Positions 8,810 to 16,936 of a stretch of 64,000 nt of DNA are shown in pieces; position 1 is the first letter of the stretch; every line of letters starts with the position of its first letter. The stretch covers positions 5,332,001-5,396,000 of the forward strand of contig NZ_JAMLFW010000001.1 in the NCBI RefSeq assembly GCF_024256385.1, read 5' to 3'. The translations under genes and the position numbers were made by a program. A model generated the notes under the pieces. That model saw only the letters and a program-made list of their open reading frames with translations, had not been told where the DNA came from and ran no database searches. This DNA is from Anatilimnocola floriformis. GTDB lineage: Bacteria > Planctomycetota > Planctomycetia > Pirellulales > Pirellulaceae.

Positions 8810-8919
8810 TCATTGGCTCCACGACGTAGTGCTGGACTAATTCAAGGACATCGAAGCTTAGCTTTGGTTCTACTTTGCATGGAAAAAACAACCAAATTCC
8901 AATTGCTCATGCCTAGGCA

Positions 8920-10086
8920 CTACCTCTTCCCAAACTTCTCCACCGCCCAATTCTTAAACACGCCCTGGGCTTTGCCGCCGTCGCCGACGAAGCCGGCGTG
9001 CTGCACCATCCACACCACGGCAATGCCTTGCTTCGGGCGGATCTCCATGTTGGTCGCATGAGCGCCGCCGTGGCCGAAGAAATCGCCGCCGACCGAGAAG
9101 CCCAAGCCGTAGCTGTCTTTCACCGTAGTTGGTGTTTGCCGGGTCGAGTGCTCGCGAATGGCATCTTCACTCAGATAGCGTTTGCCGTTCAGTTCGCCGT
9201 TGTTGAGCAACATCTGGCAATAGATGCCGACGTCGTTCGCCGTGGAAAACAAACCGCCAGCCGGCATCGGATAGCGATGAGCCCGGTCCGTTAGCGGATA
9301 GATCAACTGCCCGACGGGGAACGCCTCAAGATCGGTCTTCTCTTTGTTGGGACGATACGACTTCGCGACCCGGGCTGCTTGTTCTTCGTTGGGCCAAAAC
9401 GTCGTGTCCTTCATGCCCAGCGGCGTGAAGAGCCGTTCCTGCATGAAGTCTTCGTACTTCTGCTTCGTCACCACTTCGATGATCCGCGCCGCGGTGTTGA
9501 TGCCCGCGTTGGAATACTGATACTTCGTCCCCGGCTCGGTTTGCAGCGGCGTCATCGCGTAGGTTCGCACCGCCGTGGCCAGCAGCAGACCATCGAGGGT
9601 CGGCTCTTCCGCGGCCGACTTAAACGGCAAGCCGCTCATGTGACTGAGCACATCGCGAATCGTCACCGGCCGCGACGGCTTCTTTAGCAGCACGTGCTCG
9701 CCATCCTTCTCAGCAACCACCATCTGGCCGCGAAACTCGGGCAGGTATTTCTCGACCGGATCGTCGAGCTTGATCTTCCCCTCATCAACCAGCATCAGCA
9801 CTCCGGTCGCAGTGATGGGCTTGGTCTGCGAGGCGATCCAAAACATCGAATCGGCAGTGATCGGCTTCTTCTCACCAATGTCCGCAAACCCGACCGACTC
9901 GACCGCGAGCACCTTTTCGCGATCGACCACCAGTGCGACTGCGCCGGCCAATTCATGTTTCTCGACAAACGGCGTGAGCAGCCCAGCCACCTTCGCCGGC
10001 GCCTCGGCGTGCAGCGAAACTGGGGCAACAAAAGATCCCAGCGAACAACACCAAACGGCGACAATCGGCAACCAGTTGCGAGACAT
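8920..10086 (-). CDS. Serine hydrolase of the class C beta-lactamase family
   Basis: The protein has 388 residues with a signal peptide (WLPIVAVWCCSLGSFVAPVSLHA). The catalytic SxxK appears as SQTK (in FWIASQTKPITATGVL), followed by YSN within YQYSNAGINTAARIIE, and a C-terminal HGGAH in place of KTG. It is therefore a periplasmic or exported penicillin-binding-protein-like esterase or peptidase rather than a proven beta-lactamase. EstB-type hydrolases share this layout. It is monocistronic, with a 500-bp intergenic region on its 5' side. Confidence 0.9.
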   Translation of the reverse strand: MSRNWLPIVAVWCCSLGSFVAPVSLHAEAPAKVAGLLTPFVEKHELAGAVALVVDREKVLAVESVGFADIGEKKPITADSMFWIASQTKPITATGVLMLVDEGKIKLDDPVEKYLPEFRGQMVVAEKDGEHVLLKKPSRPVTIRDVLSHMSGLPFKSAAEEPTLDGLLLATAVRTYAMTPLQTEPGTKYQYSNAGINTAARIIEVVTKQKYEDFMQERLFTPLGMKDTTFWPNEEQAARVAKSYRPNKEKTDLEAFPVGQLIYPLTDRAHRYPMPAGGLFSTANDVGIYCQMLLNNGELNGKRYLSEDAIREHSTRQTPTTVKDSYGLGFSVGGDFFGHGGAHATNMEIRPKQGIAVVWMVQHAGFVGDGGKAQGVFKNWAVEKFGKR

Positions 10087-10591
10087 CGAATTTTCTCACA
10101 GAGAGGATTTTCCAGGCAGACACTTTGGCCACCATCATGGGAAGTCAAACTGCGACATGCAACATCCACACGCACTTGTCATCTCGCCACCACCTACACC
10201 AGGGGTCACAAGGCCACGAGTTCCACAACAGTTGTTACAGCTTGCGAAATCTCCTAACCCTTTCTCGACCCTAATGTTGCAAAAAACAACCGTGTTTTTC
10301 TCACAACCTTTTACAACAACTTTCCCCCGTTTTACAACAACCTGCTGACGTATTCACAACCAAGTGCTAACGAATGCAACACCACGAGCCTCCTGTGACT
10401 CTGCGCAGCGGCCATCGGCGGCACGATGCGAGAAACCACACCAGCACGAGCAATCACGGAAGGCCGCAGCGATTTTATACAGATGTCCACTTCCGTCAAG
10501 TGACAAATCTGCCAGTCCCGTTTGCCAACCAGTCCACCCGCTGCCCAATTAATTCTAGCGGCCGGATTCGGCTCAAGCCTAAAATGCCTAG
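10087..10591. other. Intergenic region with repeated ACAAC motifs
   Basis: About 500 bp with no credible gene. The left half is the upstream region of the serine hydrolase (minus strand) and the right half that of the secreted protein at 10592. It is richer in A, T and C than the neighbours. It contains two copies of TTTTACAACAAC (10309-10320 and 10330-10341, 21 bp apart) and several further ACAAC words. Confidence 0.6.
10309..10341. repeat. Two TTTTACAACAAC direct repeats, 21 bp apart
   Basis: Identical 12-mers start at 10309 and 10330, exactly two helical turns apart, and are preceded by CACAACC at 10302. Such phased repeats can be activator sites or DnaA-independent binding arrays; no regulator is known here. 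Confidence 0.5.
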
Positions 10592-11023
10592 ATGGACAAG
10601 CAGCGAACCGCCTACGCGACGTTAACCCTGACCCTGGGTCTGCTTCTGCCTTCACTTGGCTTGGCCCAGGAAAAATTTGAAGGCGAAGAGCTATTTGGGG
10701 AATGGGAAGTTGTGCAGATGGTCTTCAAGGGAAAGAGACAAGCCCCAGAGAAGGGGAAGGAGCACATCAAGTTTGAAAGGGGCGGCATATCGCTGTCTTA
10801 CGGTGGCGCGCGTGCTTACGCACCAATCAAATGCACATTTCGACCCGGCGAGTTTGACATTACAGCAGAGCCATTTGCGAAGTTCGATATCAAGGCGAAG
10901 TACGAAATTGAAGGGAACAGACTGCGAGTCATTTGGCGTGAAGAAGGCGAGCGTCCAACTGATTTTGACGCCCTGAAAGACAAGGGACTGACACTGCGGG
11001 TGTTGGAGCGCGTCGCCAAGTGA
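10592..11023 (+). CDS. Secreted TIGR03067-like protein
   Basis: The protein has 143 residues. A signal peptide (ATLTLTLGLLLPSLGLAQ) is followed by FEGEELFGEWEVVQMVFKGK, a middle strand IKFERGGISLSYGG, and YEIEGNRLRVIWREEGERPTDF. The order 'G-W-x-V', then 'Y-x-(I/L)-x-G-x-x-L', then 'RP-(T)-(D/E)F' is the signature of the planctomycete TIGR03067 domain, whose function is unknown. It is monocistronic. A second ATG at 10584 is out of frame. Confidence 0.75.
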   Translation: MDKQRTAYATLTLTLGLLLPSLGLAQEKFEGEELFGEWEVVQMVFKGKRQAPEKGKEHIKFERGGISLSYGGARAYAPIKCTFRPGEFDITAEPFAKFDIKAKYEIEGNRLRVIWREEGERPTDFDALKDKGLTLRVLERVAK

Positions 11024-11177
11024 AGCGCGCTCCGCGAGCTAACTTGTCTGATTTTCGCCGGACACTAGACGGACCTAAAAAGAAAGGCACGCGCAATCAA
11101 TCGATGCCTGACTCCCACGCAGCAGGCCTCACCTTTCGGTCGATTTGCTCCAAGGGCTACTTCCCAAATACAGCAGC

Positions 11178-11612
11178 TTAGTTCGGTTGGCTTGCTGCAT
11201 CGGCCAAATCTTCGGCACGCATCACGCTTGGCAGGCGGCAAAGAACTGCGATCAAAAGCGTGCAGCCAGTCGCCACTTCTATCAGAATGGTGGCGTTCAT
11301 CGCGAACGTGTGCCGGGAAATATCCGCGATGGCGTAGTGATCCAAGCCGCAAAAACCCAGACTTGCAAACAGAGCCAGCGACAGGTAACCCAACGTCGGC
11401 AAACGATTGCGGACGAGGATTCCGCCGATTACTCCAAAGCTTGCGACAAACGCCCACGCGACCATAACTCCCAGCGGAGTGAGCCAGCGAGGCATGTTCG
11501 GATAGTCGGCCAAGTAGATCGTGTTGTGAACGTGATGCGCAAAACTTGCAGTCCCGTAGAGGAATGCCAGCGCGAACACGTGGTCGATTTTGGGGTGAGA
11601 CACGCTAGCCAT
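11178..11612 (-). CDS. Four-helix integral membrane protein of unknown function
   Basis: The protein has 144 residues with about four membrane segments: VFALAFLYGTASFAHHVHNTIYL, PLGVMVAWAFVASFGVIGGILV, YLSLALFASLGFCGL, and ATILIEVATGCTLLIAVLC. Conserved-looking polar residues sit in the first helix (HHVHN) and after the third (DHYAIADISRH), a His-rich arrangement that could bind metal or haem. No family was recognised. It lies upstream of, and on the same strand as, no close partner; the gap to the SMR gene is about 80 bp. Confidence 0.65.
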   Translation of the reverse strand: MASVSHPKIDHVFALAFLYGTASFAHHVHNTIYLADYPNMPRWLTPLGVMVAWAFVASFGVIGGILVRNRLPTLGYLSLALFASLGFCGLDHYAIADISRHTFAMNATILIEVATGCTLLIAVLCRLPSVMRAEDLADAASQPN

Positions 11613-11695
11613 GATTACTCCCGAACGATGGAGCAGAAAGGTGACAACTAGTCGCTGCCCGCCGCCACGAACTCTAGCGGAGCTTTTTCACGCAC

Positions 11696-12013
11696 TCAAT
11701 GACTCGTGAACTTCAGCCCCACGATCGCCACTAGCAACAGCGCGAGAAAGAACATCCGGGCAGCATTTATGGGTTCGCCCAGGAGGATGATGCCGAGGAT
11801 GACCGTGCCGGCGGCGCCGATGCCGACCCACACGGCGTAGGCGGTGCCGATGGGAAGGGTGCGGGCCGCGACCGACAGCAAGTACATGCTGACGACGATG
11901 CCCGCGATGGTGGCTACGCTGGGCCAGAGTTTGGTGAAGCCCTCGGTGTACTTCAGGCCGATGGCCCAGCCGGTTTCGAGAAGTCCCGCGACAATCAAGA
12001 TAATCCACGCCAT
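11696..12013 (-). CDS. sugE: SMR family guanidinium exporter (Gdx/SugE)
   Basis: The protein has 105 residues and four transmembrane helices, the exact SMR size. The N-terminus is [20 protein letters not shown], with the essential Glu in helix 1 (E13). [12 protein letters not shown] follows, then the conserved [19 protein letters not shown] of helix 3, and GLKFTSH at the end. The W-x-x-G-L-K-Y and AYAVWxGIG signatures place it with SugE/Gdx rather than EmrE. Gdx dimers export guanidinium in exchange for protons. The assignment is supported by a guanidine-III riboswitch directly upstream, with its ribosome-binding site inside a switchable helix. Confidence 0.93.
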   Translation of the reverse strand: MAWIILIVAGLLETGWAIGLKYTEGFTKLWPSVATIAGIVVSMYLLSVAARTLPIGTAYAVWVGIGAAGTVILGIILLGEPINAARMFFLALLLVAIVGLKFTSH

Positions 12014-12014
12014 T

Positions 12015-12075
12015 ACGACGCTCCCTTAGTAAGGGCGTCGTCTTTGCATATCCCGGTACGGCGCGTCTCGTCGGG
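12015..12075 (-). promoter_or_regulatory. Guanidine-III (ykkC-III) riboswitch with translational expression platform
   Basis: On the minus strand the aptamer runs 12075 to 12035. It carries the class core GACGAG, then GCGCCGUACCGGG, then AAGACGACGC. P1 pairs 12075-12072 (CCCG) with 12055-12052 (CGGG). The pseudoknot pairs 12064-12058 (GCGCCGU) with 12041-12035 (ACGACGC), with one C/A mismatch. The same ACGACG segment can instead pair with CGUCGU (12020-12015), extended by CCCUU against AAGGG, which buries the Shine-Dalgarno AAGGGAG (12027-12021) 7 nt before the sugE AUG. Ligand binding would free it, giving an ON switch. The aptamer match is from memory of the class consensus. Confidence 0.85.
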
Positions 12076-12142
12076 GGCCAACAGGCCACGTTTCAACTGT
12101 AGCAGGCAAGCGGCCGCGGTCAATGTCGGCTGGCCGCAATCA

Positions 12143-12553
12143 CTATGGCTTCGAGCTCAACTCAAAATCAAACTTATTCGAGCCAGCCTTCACTTCGGCC
12201 GCAAAGCCGCTCTTGGTGTGCTCGCCATATTTCGCAGGAGTGAGCAACTTGGGAACCGGATCGGCGCCTCCTTCGCCAACGGCGGGCACTTCTGTGGCGC
12301 TGATCGCAACCTGGTAGGTGCCGACCGTCAAACCGATCGCCGTGCCGGAGTTGAGCCGGTAGTTTCCGCTCGCATCGCTCTTGCCATAAGCGACCGTACC
12401 GCCGCTGGCTGAGGTAGGACGAAAGCTGATGTGCGCATTCGGCAGAGGGGCGCCGTCGAGCATGATCTTGCCCGAAACTGTTGCCGGCAATTCGCCGCAG
12501 CCAGTGAGGAGCGCGAGCACGAAACAGACGGCGAGGAGTTGTCCGAGTTTCAT
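12143..12553 (-). CDS. Lipoprotein with carboxypeptidase-regulatory-like domain
   Basis: The protein has 136 residues. The N-terminal signal ends in a lipobox (ALLTGCGE), predicting a lipidated exported protein. The rest is a single beta-sandwich of the transthyretin/carboxypeptidase-regulatory type: VSGKIMLDGAPLPNAHISF, then GKSDASGNYRL, then GTYQVAISA. Planctomycete genomes commonly place such a lipoprotein after a DUF1559 gene, as here, 130 bp downstream of the gene ending at 12687. A dispersed hairpin repeat separates them. The role is unknown and presumably structural at the cell envelope. Confidence 0.85.
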   Translation of the reverse strand: MKLGQLLAVCFVLALLTGCGELPATVSGKIMLDGAPLPNAHISFRPTSASGGTVAYGKSDASGNYRLNSGTAIGLTVGTYQVAISATEVPAVGEGGADPVPKLLTPAKYGEHTKSGFAAEVKAGSNKFDFELSSKP

Positions 12554-12573
12554 CAGGGTTGGGCTTCGATGAA

Positions 12574-12650
12574 ATCAGCCGCAAGGCGCTAGCCCACGGC
12601 TTGGTTGTTGGTGGCCGGGTGAAGCCGGAGGCTAGCGCCTGGCGGCTGAT
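12574..12650. repeat. Inverted repeat with 21-bp arms containing GGCGCTAGCC
   Basis: The left arm is 12574-12594 (ATCAGCCGC then AAGGCGCTAGCC) and the right arm 12630-12650 is its reverse complement with one mismatch. The centre is 35 bp. It sits between a DUF1559 gene and its lipoprotein. The CAGCCG..GGCGCTAGCC word looks like a dispersed planctomycete repeat, either a REP/MITE element or a terminator. Confidence 0.75.
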
Positions 12651-12686
12651 GACACAATCCAAAAAACGACGAAGACGAACAACTTG

Positions 12687-13613
12687 CTACGGCACTTGCA
12701 CAGCTTCGCCACCCGCGCGTGTGGAGAGCGCGCGCCACAAATCATAGTTGATGTTCTGTTGAATGAACCGCACCGACGCATCGCCGAGCGTGAACTGCAA
12801 ACCGCCCGGATGCAAGCTGCGAAAGGATATGACGTTTGGCCAATCGGTGGGAGTCGGCGGCTTGGGAAAATAGTTCGGCGGGGCGTGGCATACGGCCCAG
12901 TCGCCGTTGGCATTGAAGGCGCCGGAATGGACGTTTTGCGTGGGGAGGTCCTCGCCAATCATCAGCGTGTTGGCCGTGCCGTCGGTGATGCTCTTCAGAC
13001 CCATCGGCTCGAGATAGTCGTTGCGATAGAACAAGCCGTTGCAACCTTTGGTGTTGTGGCAATCGGGATTGGGGCTCGGGTGAATGCTGGTGTTGTTCAG
13101 CTTGTGATCGCCCAGCACCCCTTTGTAATTGGTGCCGGTAATTTCGATGCCCGAAAACTGCGGCTGGCCGGTGACGTACTTCGTGGCGTTGGGATCCGTG
13201 GGGCACTGAATCGCCTTCAATCGAGTCTTCAGCAACTCGCGACAATCAGGATGGTTGAGTCCACCGCCGGAGCCAAAGTCGCCGTTAAAAAACGGCTCGA
13301 ACTTTTGATAGAGGGGCATCTGCTCCATCTGCGGTAGGATGCTGGTGATCCAACCCTTGCCGTTGACCGCAGCGAGCGTGGTGCCCCCTTCGCGGCCGTA
13401 GCTAATGCTGATCGGCAAGTAATTCCACGTGTCGTGGTAATTATGAACGGCCAGGCCGAGCTGCTTGAGATTGTTCGCACACTGCGTCCGCCGCGCTGCC
13501 TCACGCGCGGCCTGCACGGCGGGCAGCAGGAGCGCCACCAATACACCGATGATGGCAATCACAACCAGAAGCTCAACGAGAGTAAACCCGCGCGAGAAGC
13601 GTTGTCGTGGCAT
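12687..13613 (-). CDS. DUF1559 domain protein with prepilin-type N-terminus
   Basis: The start is chosen at the ATG ending at 13613 ([20 protein letters not shown]), giving 308 residues; a TTG at 13649 would add 12. The methylation site, hydrophobic helix, [29 protein letters not shown], a mid-domain metal- or cysteine-containing region (PNPDCHNTKGCNGLFYRND), and the C-terminal SLHPGGLQFTLGDASVRFIQQNI are all characteristic. It is a paralogue of the gene at 3065-4159 and is followed by a lipoprotein gene, the usual planctomycete pairing. Confidence 0.92.
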   Translation of the reverse strand: MPRQRFSRGFTLVELLVVIAIIGVLVALLLPAVQAAREAARRTQCANNLKQLGLAVHNYHDTWNYLPISISYGREGGTTLAAVNGKGWITSILPQMEQMPLYQKFEPFFNGDFGSGGGLNHPDCRELLKTRLKAIQCPTDPNATKYVTGQPQFSGIEITGTNYKGVLGDHKLNNTSIHPSPNPDCHNTKGCNGLFYRNDYLEPMGLKSITDGTANTLMIGEDLPTQNVHSGAFNANGDWAVCHAPPNYFPKPPTPTDWPNVISFRSLHPGGLQFTLGDASVRFIQQNINYDLWRALSTRAGGEAVQVP

Positions 13614-13738
13614 GGAGGCGCCAATGCGTCGAGAGAGAGGGGGAGGCAAAGCCCGCGTAATCTACTCCTCGCGCCAGTGAAAATCCATCTGGAAATCACG
13701 AAAACCCACCGGGAGCGCGACACCTTCAAGAAACAACT

Positions 13739-13770
13739 CAGGGGATGCGATCTGGCGATTGCATCCCCTG
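13739..13770 (-). terminator. Strong hairpin, probable terminator
   Basis: The arms CAGGGGATGC (13739-13748) and GCATCCCCTG (13761-13770) are a perfect 10-bp inverted repeat. On the minus strand it lies 55 bp past the stop of the lipoprotein gene at 13825 and is followed by a T-rich stretch (TTGTTTCTT), consistent with factor-independent termination. Confidence 0.6.
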
Positions 13771-13824
13771 AAGATTGATTTGGTCGATTCCATCGCATCA
13801 GGAAATGATGCGACGGCTGCTTAA

Positions 13825-14094
13825 CTAGGGAGCAGCAGGAGCTGGGGCGGCAGGAGCAGCGCCTTCGGCCGGAGCGGCCGGGGCAGCAGGAGCTTCCGGA
13901 GCCGGGGTGGCCGGGGCCGGCGGAGCGGCTGGGTCAACAGCAGGCGTGGCGGGAGCGTCAGCGGGCTTGGCTGGTTCAACAGCGGCCGGCTTGTCGCCTT
14001 CCTTCGCCTTCGGCGGGGCCGGATCGCCACCACCGCAACCAACGAACGAAACGCCGCAGCCAGCGATCAACAACAGAGCGAACAACTTCTTCAT
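13825..14094 (-). CDS. Small Pro/Ala-rich lipoprotein
   Basis: The protein has 89 residues. The signal (KKLFALLLIAGCGVSFVGCGGGD) ends in a lipobox cysteine, most likely the one in FVGCGG. The remaining 65 residues are low complexity, almost only Pro, Ala, Glu and Lys (PAKPADAPATPAVDPAAP...), with no fold. It looks like an envelope spacer or an anchored unstructured tether. TAG at 13825 is followed by TAA at 13821. A ribosome-binding site (GGAAGAGATG) precedes the start. Confidence 0.75.
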   Translation of the reverse strand: MKKLFALLLIAGCGVSFVGCGGGDPAPPKAKEGDKPAAVEPAKPADAPATPAVDPAAPPAPATPAPEAPAAPAAPAEGAAPAAPAPAAP

Positions 14095-14432
14095 GTCATC
14101 TCTTCCTAGATAGAAACCAAAAACAATACACGATTCGCGGGACGATCCCGCGGAAGTTTCGAATTCGGATAACCGGGGTCAGGCCCACAAAACAGCCCGC
14201 TGGAAGTACGAGCCAGCATTTGCCGGCCTTATTCCCAGACCTACGAAAATAATTCCCGGAAATTTCACGGGGCGTTTGCGGGACTAGAATCGCCCCGCTA
14301 CGGCGAATCTAGGTCGCGGCCGGCGGATCCGTGGCCGTGCTGGCACTTTTTTCCCAAGATCCGTCACCAGCGCGGCGAATTTCGGGAATAATCACGACTT
14401 GTAACGGTTCTACCTCCTGAGCGAGGCGGTCA
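14095..14432. other. Intergenic region between a lipoprotein and an ECF sigma gene
   Basis: No gene was seen. There is a perfect 7-bp hairpin at 14136-14152 (CGCGGGA-CGA-TCCCGCG), and a longer-range pair CGGGGCG (14268-14274) / CGCCCCG (14291-14297). The two divergent promoters must lie here. GGAATAAT at about 14380 with TTGTAACGG 20 bp on could be part of an ECF-type promoter, but this is not secure. Confidence 0.5.
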
Positions 14433-15071
14433 ATGGCGGATCGGCCCCGGCCGGATAATACGCATTCCACACCCAACCGAGCGGGTTCTCAGCCCGAGGC
14501 GGTTGCGTGTTCGTCGAAAGACGCGTCTGCGGATCCAGCCGACCAAAGGCCATTGCCCGCGCTGCCGGACCTGATCCGCGAGTTTGCCGCGCCGTTGTTT
14601 CGTTATGCCTTTCGGCTGACGGGGCAAGCCAGCGACGCCGAGGATTTGGTGCAGCAGACCTTTTTGGTTGCTCAGCAGAAGTTGCATCAGGTGCGCGAAG
14701 CCGAGCGGGCTTCGGCCTGGCTGTATGCCGTGCTGCGAAGTTGTTTTTTGAAGTCGCGGCGGAAACCGATTCCGCAAACGATGGAAGACAGCTTCCCGCT
14801 CGACAGCCTAACCGATCACCGCGGCGGCGAGCCAGTAAGTGATGACAGCGAACCGTGGCTCGACCGCGAGGCGCTGCAATTGGCGCTGGCCGAGTTGCCT
14901 GATGAGTTTAAGATTGTCGTGTTGATGTTTTATTTCGAAGAGCTGTCTTACAAGGACATTGCCGAGCAACTCGAAATTCCCATCGGCACTGTGATGAGCC
15001 GGTTGTCGCGCGGCAAAGCTCATTTGCGGCGACGGTTGGAAGTAGAGAAGGGGCTAGGGGCTAGGAATTAG
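14433..15071 (+). CDS. ECF-type RNA polymerase sigma factor
   Basis: The protein has 212 residues. Region 2 is FRYAFRLTGQASDAEDLVQQTFLVAQQKL and region 4 is LPDEFKIVVLMFYFEELSYKDIAEQLEIPIGTVMSRLSRGKAHLRRRL, the classical sigma-70 region 4 helix-turn-helix. A disordered 40-residue N-terminal extension is unusual for ECF factors. The last residues (KGLGARN) are encoded inside an inverted repeat that spans the stop codon. The next gene encodes a probable membrane anti-sigma factor. The target regulon is unknown. Confidence 0.93.
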   Translation: MADRPRPDNTHSTPNRAGSQPEAVACSSKDASADPADQRPLPALPDLIREFAAPLFRYAFRLTGQASDAEDLVQQTFLVAQQKLHQVREAERASAWLYAVLRSCFLKSRRKPIPQTMEDSFPLDSLTDHRGGEPVSDDSEPWLDREALQLALAELPDEFKIVVLMFYFEELSYKDIAEQLEIPIGTVMSRLSRGKAHLRRRLEVEKGLGARN

Positions 15072-15134
15072 GGACTTGGGAAAGACAGAAAAGCTTTGCA
15101 TTTCCCCAGCCGCCAGATCCTAGCCCCCAGCCCC
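15050..15134. repeat. 17-bp inverted repeat spanning the sigma factor stop codon
   Basis: The left arm is 15050-15066 (GGGGCTAGGGGCTAGGA) and the right arm 15118-15134 (TCCTAGCCCCCAGCCCC), with one mismatch. It overlaps the last codons of the sigma gene and lies in front of the putative anti-sigma gene, so it may attenuate or set the ratio between the two. CTAG-rich repeats of this sort are probably dispersed elements. Confidence 0.7.
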
Positions 15135-15149
15135 TGCCTTAGAACTGAC

Positions 15150-15944
15150 ATGATTGAAAAGCCTTCACTTCGCGAACTGCTCGACGCCTGCCGCGCCGAT
15201 CAGCATGATCCGCAGCGACCTGAGCTCGCCGCGGAACTCGCCCCCCTCGCGCGCGAATTGCAGGCCAATGCTGAGTTGCAACAAGCGGCTGAAAAATCAG
15301 AGCGGTTCGATCGCAGTGTGCGCGCCGCGCTCGACGATGTTGCCCTGCCGGCTGGGTTGCTGGAACGAATGTTGACCGGCTGTGAAGCAGCGGTCGTCGC
15401 GCCTGCCGAACCTCTTGCAGAAGCCACGGCAACCTCGCGCCGCTTTTCGCGTCGCCAGGCAATCGCCCTGTTCGCCGCGGCTGCGAGCTTACTGATTGCG
15501 GTAATGGGAGCCTGGCTGTTTGGGGATTGGTGGAACCGGCCTCGACCAGTTTCGAATGACCAACTGGCCCAATCGGCGATGACTTGGCTCGATCAGTCGG
15601 GGCCTGCTGCACAGTGGTCAACAGCTGCCGCGCCGGCCAAAGAATTTCCGCTCGACGCCGCGCTGGTCTATCGGCCTGTTCGCTGGCGTTATCTCGACGC
15701 TGCCAAGAAGGACGCCGTCGTCTACGAGATGCGGCACGAGTCGCAACGGGCATTGCTCTTTGTCTATAAGTTGAAGCAACCTCATCCTAACGTTGGGAGC
15801 TACCCCTACAGTGCTCTTACGGCCTCAGGTGGCGTTTCGCTTGGAGCCTGGCAGCGCGGCGGCATGGTGTATGTGCTGGCGGTCGTTGGTGGCAACGGGC
15901 GACGCCCCGTCGATACCTTTGTTCGCCGGCCGAAATTCACGTAG
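15150..15944 (+). CDS. Probable membrane-bound anti-sigma factor
   Basis: The protein has 264 residues from the ATG at 15150 (MIEKPSLRELLDACRAD). The cytosolic N-terminal 110 residues are helical and acidic, with PELAAELAPLAREL and LLERMLTGCEAA. One transmembrane segment follows at about residues 110-135 (RQAIALFAAAASLLIAVMGAWLFG). The periplasmic part contains VYRPVRWRYLDAAKKDAVVYEM and a terminal YVLAVVGG. There is no zinc-binding ZAS motif. The anti-sigma role rests on its position directly after an ECF sigma gene and the single-span layout. Confidence 0.6.
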   Translation: MIEKPSLRELLDACRADQHDPQRPELAAELAPLARELQANAELQQAAEKSERFDRSVRAALDDVALPAGLLERMLTGCEAAVVAPAEPLAEATATSRRFSRRQAIALFAAAASLLIAVMGAWLFGDWWNRPRPVSNDQLAQSAMTWLDQSGPAAQWSTAAAPAKEFPLDAALVYRPVRWRYLDAAKKDAVVYEMRHESQRALLFVYKLKQPHPNVGSYPYSALTASGGVSLGAWQRGGMVYVLAVVGGNGRRPVDTFVRRPKFT

Positions 15945-16153
15945 TTCCGCCGCTGCGGCAGCCTGCTATCACGGCTTTTCGCCGCACTCTTTTCCTAGGC
16001 CGTAAAGTTTGACACGACTTTAACGGCTGTGCGCGTTGTATTGGTTTTTTCGCGCAGGACAGGCCGAATTCGAGAAGGAAGCCCGACGCGTAAGCGAGGA
16101 AATAGCGGGCGTTAAGTACATCAAAAGATGCTCCCGCAGCAAGGATGTCTGCC

Positions 16154-16594
16154 ATGAAGAAGGTCGTCGTCAGCGTTTGTTTGCTCACGCTCATTTGCGT
16201 TTCCGCCGCGCACGGGCAGGATCCGATTCCGTTCGTCGCCCAGGCAATTCCGAGCCCCAGCGACGCGCCTTCCACGCCGCCGTCGATTCCCGGCGTGTCG
16301 CCCTCGCAGATGACGCCGCAGATGTATCTCTATCTGCACGAACAAAAACGGCAAGACGACCCGCAGCAGGCCGTTCGCCGCAAAGCCGAACTGAAGACGG
16401 CGCAGCGCAATCAGCGACTCGCGGCCCAGAAGTGGTTCGGCGTTTCGAACTCTCGGCCGATGGCTTCGGCTCAGCCCTTCATGGATTTGTACTCGCCCCG
16501 CTGGACCGGCAACGGCTACAACTCCTTCGACTGGCAAGGCGCTCAGAACGGCGTGGCTCCGATCGTGGTGGTTGATCCCACGATTCGCCGCTAA
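16154..16594 (+). CDS. Small secreted protein of unknown function
   Basis: The protein has 146 residues from the ATG at 16154, with AAGGA 7 bp upstream; an in-frame ATG at 16145 is less likely. The signal peptide is MKKVVVSVCLLTLICVSAAHG. The mature region is Pro/Ser-rich, then has a basic helix MYLYLHEQKRQDDPQQAVRRKAELKTAQRNQRLAAQKWFG, and ends with an aromatic/Asn-rich tail (PFMDLYSPRWTGNGYNSFDW). No domain was recognised. It is monocistronic and well placed for export. Confidence 0.65.
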   Translation: MKKVVVSVCLLTLICVSAAHGQDPIPFVAQAIPSPSDAPSTPPSIPGVSPSQMTPQMYLYLHEQKRQDDPQQAVRRKAELKTAQRNQRLAAQKWFGVSNSRPMASAQPFMDLYSPRWTGNGYNSFDWQGAQNGVAPIVVVDPTIRR

Positions 16595-16609
16595 TTTAGC
16601 TGTGAAAAC

Positions 16610-16936
16610 CTATCGCAACTTTTGGCCGCGATAGGTGAATTCCCAGTTGCCCAGCGCCGCGAGCTCTGCCGCGGCGAGCAACTGGTTGATAATCGCTGTG
16701 ACTCTCTCTGAGCTGAAGTCGCGGTGATTGCGGATCTCGATTTTTCCGGGCGAAACCATGCCGGCCAGCGCGGTGCCGGCCGATTCATCGGCGTAGGAAA
16801 GGCCCGGCATTTTCTGGTCTCGATGCTGTTCATGGACCGGAAAGAAAATGGCGCCGTTGTGGTTGAAAACCACTTTCGCCGTGAAGTTTCCATCGGCGAT
16901 CTGATTTGCCAGAAATTCGACCCCAATGAGTTTCAT
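16610..16936 (-). CDS. Unknown protein in operon with a zinc-ribbon acyl carrier protein
   Basis: The protein has 108 residues. Its sequence (IGVEFLANQIADGNFTAKVVFNHNGAIFFPVHEQHR, then GLSYADESAGTALAGMV, then ISDFSSERVTAIINQLLA in similar form) is a small alpha/beta protein without signal or membrane segment. The start ATG at 16936 overlaps the stop of the acyl carrier protein gene by 4 bp (ATGA), so the two are translationally coupled. That coupling suggests a role with the carrier, such as a dehydratase- or hotdog-like partner, but no catalytic motif is evident. Confidence 0.65.
   Translation of the reverse strand: MKLIGVEFLANQIADGNFTAKVVFNHNGAIFFPVHEQHRDQKMPGLSYADESAGTALAGMVSPGKIEIRNHRDFSSERVTAIINQLLAAAELAALGNWEFTYRGQKLR

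Noticed and set aside
8706-8891. A 61-codon minus-strand frame with a protein-like start (KVEPKLSFDVLELVQHYVVEP) overlapping the start of the nuclease-like gene.
   Set aside because: It overlaps the 5' part of a larger gene in another frame and has no ribosome-binding site that I can see. It could be a remnant of a longer upstream gene, but this is not supported.
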